Source: Poteriospumella lacustris
Lineage: Eukaryota; Sar; Chrysophyceae; Chromulinales; Dinobryaceae
Direction: 5' to 3'
Assembly: GCA_008000375.1 (NCBI GenBank)
Contig: SMOI01000062.1
Location: forward strand, 64,147 to 128,146
Length of the DNA stretch: 64,000 nt
The notes beneath the pieces are model-generated. The model had not been told where the DNA came from. It was given only the letters and a program-made list of their open reading frames with translations, and searched no databases. Made by a program: the position numbers and the translations under genes. This document shows, in pieces, positions 62,001 through 64,000 of the stretch (position 1 is the first letter of the stretch; every line of letters starts with the position of its first letter).

Positions 62001-64000
62001 ACGACGAATACGTTTGGCGATCGATGGTGTCCACGACGGCGTCGGTGACGTTGAGCAGACGCACGTCCGAGACCAGCACGCCGCGCAGCGAGGCGGCCAC
62101 GGCCTGGCGAAAGGCCAACGACGCGGCGGGCCCGTTGGCGGTGAAGTCGTCTCGGGAGGGGCCCAGAAACACCTGTTGAAAGCCCGCGTTGAGGGCGTGC
62201 TGCAAGGCCGCCGACGGACGGAACGACGGTTGCCCCGTCGGTTGGCGTGACGGTTGCCGTGTCGGGGACGACGACGGTTGCCCCGTCGGGCGGCGGGTGG
62301 GTTGGGTCGAGGGCTGGGACGAGGGTTGTCGAGTGGGTTGAGCCGAGGGCAGACTGGTGGGCTGGACACTGGGCTGCCCCGTGGGGAGGCCGCTGGGCTG
62401 CGCCGAGGGCCGTCCAGTCGGCTGGGTGGACGGCTGCGAGGTGGGCTGCCCGGTCGGTTGACGCGACGGTTGCCCCGTGGGCTGTCGAGACGGTTGCGCC
62501 GTCGGTTGGTCCGTGGGGACACGGGTCGGTTGCCCCGTAGGCTGGCGGGACGGTTGCCGCGTCGGCTGCGTCGACGGCTGGGCCGTGGGGGATCCCGACG
62601 GCTGCCCCGATGGCTGCATCGTCGGAGAGCCGCTGGGCTGCGAGGACGGCTGGGCCGACGGTTGAGACGTGGGCACCCGCGTCGGTTGAGCGGACGGCTG
62701 GGTCGACGGTTGCGACGAGGGCTGCGCCGACGGCTGCGCCGATGGGCTCGACGAGGGCTGTCGGGACGGCTGGGTACTCGGCTGGGCGGACGGTTGATCG
62801 GTGGGTCGGGCGGACGGTTGCGCGGTAGGCCACGCGGTCGGCTGACGCGACGGTTGAGCGGACGGCTGGGTGGACGGTTGGGCCGACGGCTGCCCGGTGG
62901 GTACGCCAGAGGGCTGCGCCGATGGCTGGGCGGATGGTTGCGCGGTGGGCTGGGTGGACGGCTGCACCGTGGGCTGCGCCGAGGGCTGCGTCGACGGTTG
63001 GGCCGATGGTTGCAGTGTCGGCTGCGTCGACGGTTGGGCCGAGGGCTGCATGGTCGGTTCGGCGGTGGGCTGCGCGGAGGGCTGCCCTGTGGGTTGCGCA
63101 GACGGCTGGGTGGTGGGCTGTGTGGTGGGCTGCGAGGACGGCTGCGTCGACGGACGCGCGGTCGGTTGCGACGACGGTTGGCGCGAGGGCTGTGCCGACG
63201 GTTGTGCGGTGGGGCGTGACGAGGGCTGCGACGTCGGTTGGCGCGAGGGTTGTACCGTTGGCTGGGACGTCGGTTGGCGCGTGGGCTGGGACGTGGGCTG
63301 TCTCGATGGCTGTGCCGACGGTTGCGCCGTGGGCTGTCGACTCGGCTGACCGGTCGGCTGCCGCGTCGGTTGCCGCGTCGGCTGCGACGTGGGCTGGCGA
63401 CTGGGTTGGCCGGTGGGCTGTCGCGTGGGCTGTCGCGTGGGTTGCGACGTGGGCTGTCTCGACGGTTGCGCGGTCGGTTGCCGCGAGGGCTGTCGAGACG
63501 GCTGCGAGGTGGGCTGGCGAGACGGCTGGCCCGTCGGTTGGCGTGTGGGCTGACGCGATGGCTGACCGGTGGGCTGCCGCGACGGCTGCTTCGTCGGTTG
63601 CGATGTCGGTTGCCGTGACGGTTGCCCCGTCGGTTGCCGTGATGGCTGGCCCGTGGGTTGACGCGTGGGCTGCCGTGTGGGTTGGCTAGTGGGTTGTCGG
63701 GTAGGCTGCCGCGTGGGCTGGGACGTTGGTTGTCGGGATGGCTGCCCCGTCGGCTGTCGAGAGGGCTGCCGCGTCGGTTGGGAGGTAGGTTGCCGCGTCG
63801 GTTGTCCCGTAGGCTGGCGAGACGGCTGTCGCGTTGGTTGCGACGTCGGTTGTCGGGACGGCTGCCCCGTTGGTTGACGCGACGGCTGCCCCGTTGGTTG
63901 GTTGGACGGTTGACGTGACGGCTGCCCCGTGGGCTGTGCGGTTGGTTGACGCGACGGCTGTGCCGTTGGCTGTCTCGATGGTTGCCCGGTTGGTTGTCCG
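56008..64000 (-). CDS. Giant Q-P-[ST]-x repeat multi-TM protein (5' end missing)
   Basis: A continuous frame from the right edge to a TAG at 56008-56010, over 2660 residues with no start in the window. From the N-terminal side: about 590 residues of Q-P-[ST]-x repeats; a globular segment (LNAGFQQVFLGPSRDDFTAN, FRQAVAASLRGVLVSDVRLL) of a type often found beside such repeats; a second short repeat block (about 61470-61612); a Cys-rich extracellular region; then membrane helices near 60775-60850, 60130-60180, 59765-59860, 58240-58320, 58100-58210, 56850-56885 and 56730-56810. Very long Gly/Ser/Asp-rich cytosolic inserts separate them. The end is FHDSFFEA. It is probably a cell-surface or cell-wall-associated membrane protein. 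Large PSQP proteins of this plan are familiar in stramenopiles, with unknown function. Confidence 0.85.
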   Translation of the reverse strand, partial: GQPTGQPSRQPTAQPSRQPTAQPTGQPSRQPSNQPTGQPSRQPTGQPSRQPTSQPTRQPSRQPTGQPTRQPTSQPTRQPSRQPTGQPSRQPTSQPTRQPTRQPTSQPTRQPTRQPTGQPSRQPTGQPSRQPTSQPTKQPSRQPTGQPSRQPTRQPTGQPSRQPTSQPSRQPSRQPTAQPSRQPTSQPTRQPTRQPTGQPSRQPTSQPTRQPTRQPTGQPSRQPTAQPSAQPSRQPTSQPTRQPTSQPTVQPSRQPTSQPSSRPTAQPSAQPSRQPSSQPTARPSTQPSSQPTTQPTTQPSAQPTGQPSAQPTAEPTMQPSAQPSTQPTLQPSAQPSTQPSAQPTVQPSTQPTAQPSAQPSAQPSGVPTGQPSAQPSTQPSAQPSRQPTAWPTAQPSARPTDQPSAQPSTQPSRQPSSSPSAQPSAQPSSQPSTQPSAQPTRVPTSQPSAQPSSQPSGSPTMQPSGQPSGSPTAQPSTQPTRQPSRQPTGQPTRVPTDQPTAQPSRQPTGQPSRQPTGQPTSQPSTQPTGRPSAQPSGLPTGQPSVQPTSLPSAQPTRQPSSQPSTQPTRRPTGQPSSSPTRQPSRQPTGQPSFRPSAALQHALNAGFQQVFLGPSRDDFTANGPAASLAFRQAVAASLRGVLVSDVRLLNVTDAVVDTIDRQTYSSFTGVAQQVHFHRRRQQLQQRPSMPQSMPQSMPQSLQTTSTLPFGFVRGIMIYYNVTFNGQYVTRNTEPVPAIATLQTMLRTAIVSGTFQRQLVQAATTLNVPLWTNTTATQVSDISFRLLDSSLLAITHSAYPSSQPTRQPSAQPTCLPTRQPTAQPTVQPSHTPSGQPSGSPTSQPTLTRETQWLQYVNAFFLDPRRARAYGLWPPNAPSRLSYVQLLVHQTMAYGGCDTWDQFRSRDVGNVLTSLVPEKLVLFTQTDRFVTVTDETRQNQSLVQVACTDAAANEAILRALHAPPPSTATVVVTSCDAHEWKVARCSATEVRLCVDCASPCVSLATCSEPVLPTATDLRPFFYVSPCTATLPSCFAQVATMQMLHVYTTDQPARGYAAVLFGTIVWWGVLAGLAVVAFHRQQRQRQQRREGKVLTDLAQEKQAHLLRHQQQQTTTTTAAANAAANAQLNGYRHDNDYDYDASPFHPRRTIDGDVYTGDVPAYQTMKNLHTRLMNHLFGHLHMVVRPSDDEDGDGNGNGNDFGRSGDRRAADDAHAASLWRRWAFPWRSRGAHGGYYVWLRDHGTFWARWWLHHHPLGEIFTARVDKVRYLQAVRWFGKLALAMVMTAWLLREQFPVNDGGSCARYTDATACTHERIGFTGGGDGGGMAASLNPSYCTWQPPSASQVAQTPFITRDYTAMTFTDDTDTRGFFPPRCQWTYHALTAAQGTYLACWLLLLVMVYEVVVGVGVFEGVLLVTNLPVGALRSDVTVTWATPPSGGVAGAGAGAGAVGQRHVQIRKRVVPIHHHLHHPQRAATATGGAPWTPSAWAPPSSADPSGGGGGDPQLWDVYSAASVPALWSPPHSRSSAVRSPERVTSHSGAYHSGGGGGGPLAAAALPSVVTLIPREVAQTRLEHFRAFVVQFQVYYQHCLQAQDHAAAAAAAAMSSSMSRSLSLSVASGGVIGVPAHQQRDHAQFLRHWAWYCPVFLEYSQTAALSYEEMFPPPPPPSSAGAGAGGGWPPGSAAGGRRSRHGPRHDHPAAAIAAAEHGVAHHPATQLMMDVLGRELVDVHRQGAIVGANVHDLAHAMWDAHQRQTRSPLPLRRGDAAGYHEQRSTVAMALWLAFLQDLLGRHTAEAWLLGRLANSFHPRHTKFMARDTSAGSGGGGSGSGGGGGGGGGSFFGRHRRRKVQGDEPSPSLAAMADDWAEDGRDYLGMDSHYETWGWLPWSVYPLPWPLEAAAVAAVVVVSVAWLYATLAMVAAMPRARQGEWLAVVSSVLVAEEALVVTWEVAERCWVAPMLCFAACQQLYEALLAQVLRVQDMAQPPPPPPPPPQPPRWAGPGGGGGSSVVWSDADDEAKRSSSGVSPSPPHKRKQRQPLQRAASKGLRAEGDGYGDGEGHSDSADADDDSDSDGSGGDGGDGTSGGDGDSGSEHRRRRRKRRRQRKRKRAAAARDLRLAIDTANGDGDGDGDEDHDRRFNIHSPSPRAKPPPKATKKPRRDRGSAASAATATATATASAAAAAAMPPSAVHSPAKEAQQTANVSFPFQAHAFVSSHVLATLRTLAAGTGTGSGGGVGGSRPPPLRVPTTTPGSRPATATAAAAAASGDVAVAWLLQDPTLQHLATVLQAFQAASVPAPAPIAATSWPTSLWTSASLSPHATAISEAHGGGSGGGGGGLAPGTAAYPHPATLPFFERAYLVWLVHTTPAVRTVVRYGCSILWLFTGLQVHLRLRGGGGGSYALGIVVVVAMVALGVWVAGALWAYYQCCFPCGRRQRGAAHVAPAPGGTGGTATATTTTATATDRWLRSWWQVPIRLDDRWLHVANTTQRVSDEVHEVVPSRTMFTFAHDERLMLLQATALQFDRPLEDVLQMDLTSRKHLLGGDVAPPGTAPGPWQLQLQQQQPSFAPAFARSRSSVAASASHDDGGGGGGGSGGRGGGLYPQQSSMSINDGAGAGDPFALSESDASSSVGPLDPGGSIFDDGYGGGGGVYYPPPQRFHDSFFEA
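62220..64000 (-). repeat. 12-bp tandem repeat array coding Q-P-[ST]-x
   Basis: About 145 units of a 12-bp repeat fill the segment to the window edge. The second codon is nearly always Pro and the first Gln, while codon 4 varies among Ala, Thr, Ser, Arg, Gly, Val and Met. Synonymous differences between units show that the protein pattern, not only the DNA, has been kept. Confidence 0.93.

Noticed and set aside
62220-64000. CRISPR-like or satellite array
   Set aside because: The 12-bp periodicity is in frame, codes for Q-P-[ST]-x and has no spacers, so it is a protein repeat.

Overview
The window is nuclear DNA from a GC-rich, intron-bearing unicellular eukaryote. Short GT-AG introns (about 75-190 nt, mostly 75-140) interrupt long exons, and there is a spliceosomal U1-70K gene, a Pol III-type tRNA-Gly, a full-length ABCA transporter and a ciliary NPHP4 gene, so the cell is probably flagellated. 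The giant membrane protein with Q-P-[ST]-x repeats at the right edge is a type I associate with stramenopile genomes. A stramenopile or related SAR protist is my best guess, but this is inference and the species is not identified.

Layout. 0-5 kb: a possible Ig-like gene tail, an APC-family permease and a GT25 glycosyltransferase. 5-12 kb: a two-exon ABCA transporter. 13-20.7 kb: a two-TM Cys-rich protein, an integrin-alpha-like FG-GAP receptor, a coiled-coil/trypsin-like protein with altered catalytic residues, and a low-complexity acidic/RS-rich protein. 20.9 kb: tRNA-Gly(GCC). 21.3-24.8 kb: an organellar-type IF-2. 25.1-26.1 kb: a 250-bp nested inverted repeat beside an AT-richer zinc-knuckle-like gene. 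26.8-29.0 kb: a three-exon gene joining a Sin3-type PAH domain, a TM segment and a START domain. 29.3-32.4 kb: a 1.5-kb tandem duplication that carries a broken copy of the NPHP4 3' end. 32.1-41.1 kb: NPHP4 with an inserted EF-hand array. 41.5 kb: an 81-aa one-TM protein. 43.3-46.0 kb: alpha-N-acetylglucosaminidase. 46.3-49.4 kb: two AT-richer genes (SAP-like; ubiquitin-like plus HNH nuclease) that share a duplicated upstream sequence. 49.8-50.1 kb: rearranged fragments of the NAGLU first exon. 50.5-52.0 kb: U1-70K. 52.9-55.2 kb: a coiled-coil Ser/Thr kinase. 56.0-64.0 kb: the PSQP-repeat membrane protein, whose start lies beyond the window.

The genes do not form a pathway. They are mostly independent housekeeping or cell-surface genes. 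Between them lie AT-richer islands of unusual domain combinations, local duplications and pseudogene debris. The most novel items are the PAH-TM-START fusion, the NPHP4-EF-hand architecture, the Ubl-HNH effector-like gene, the pseudoprotease and the hairpin element. Gene models for spliced genes were built by hand from splice-site phase and domain continuity.
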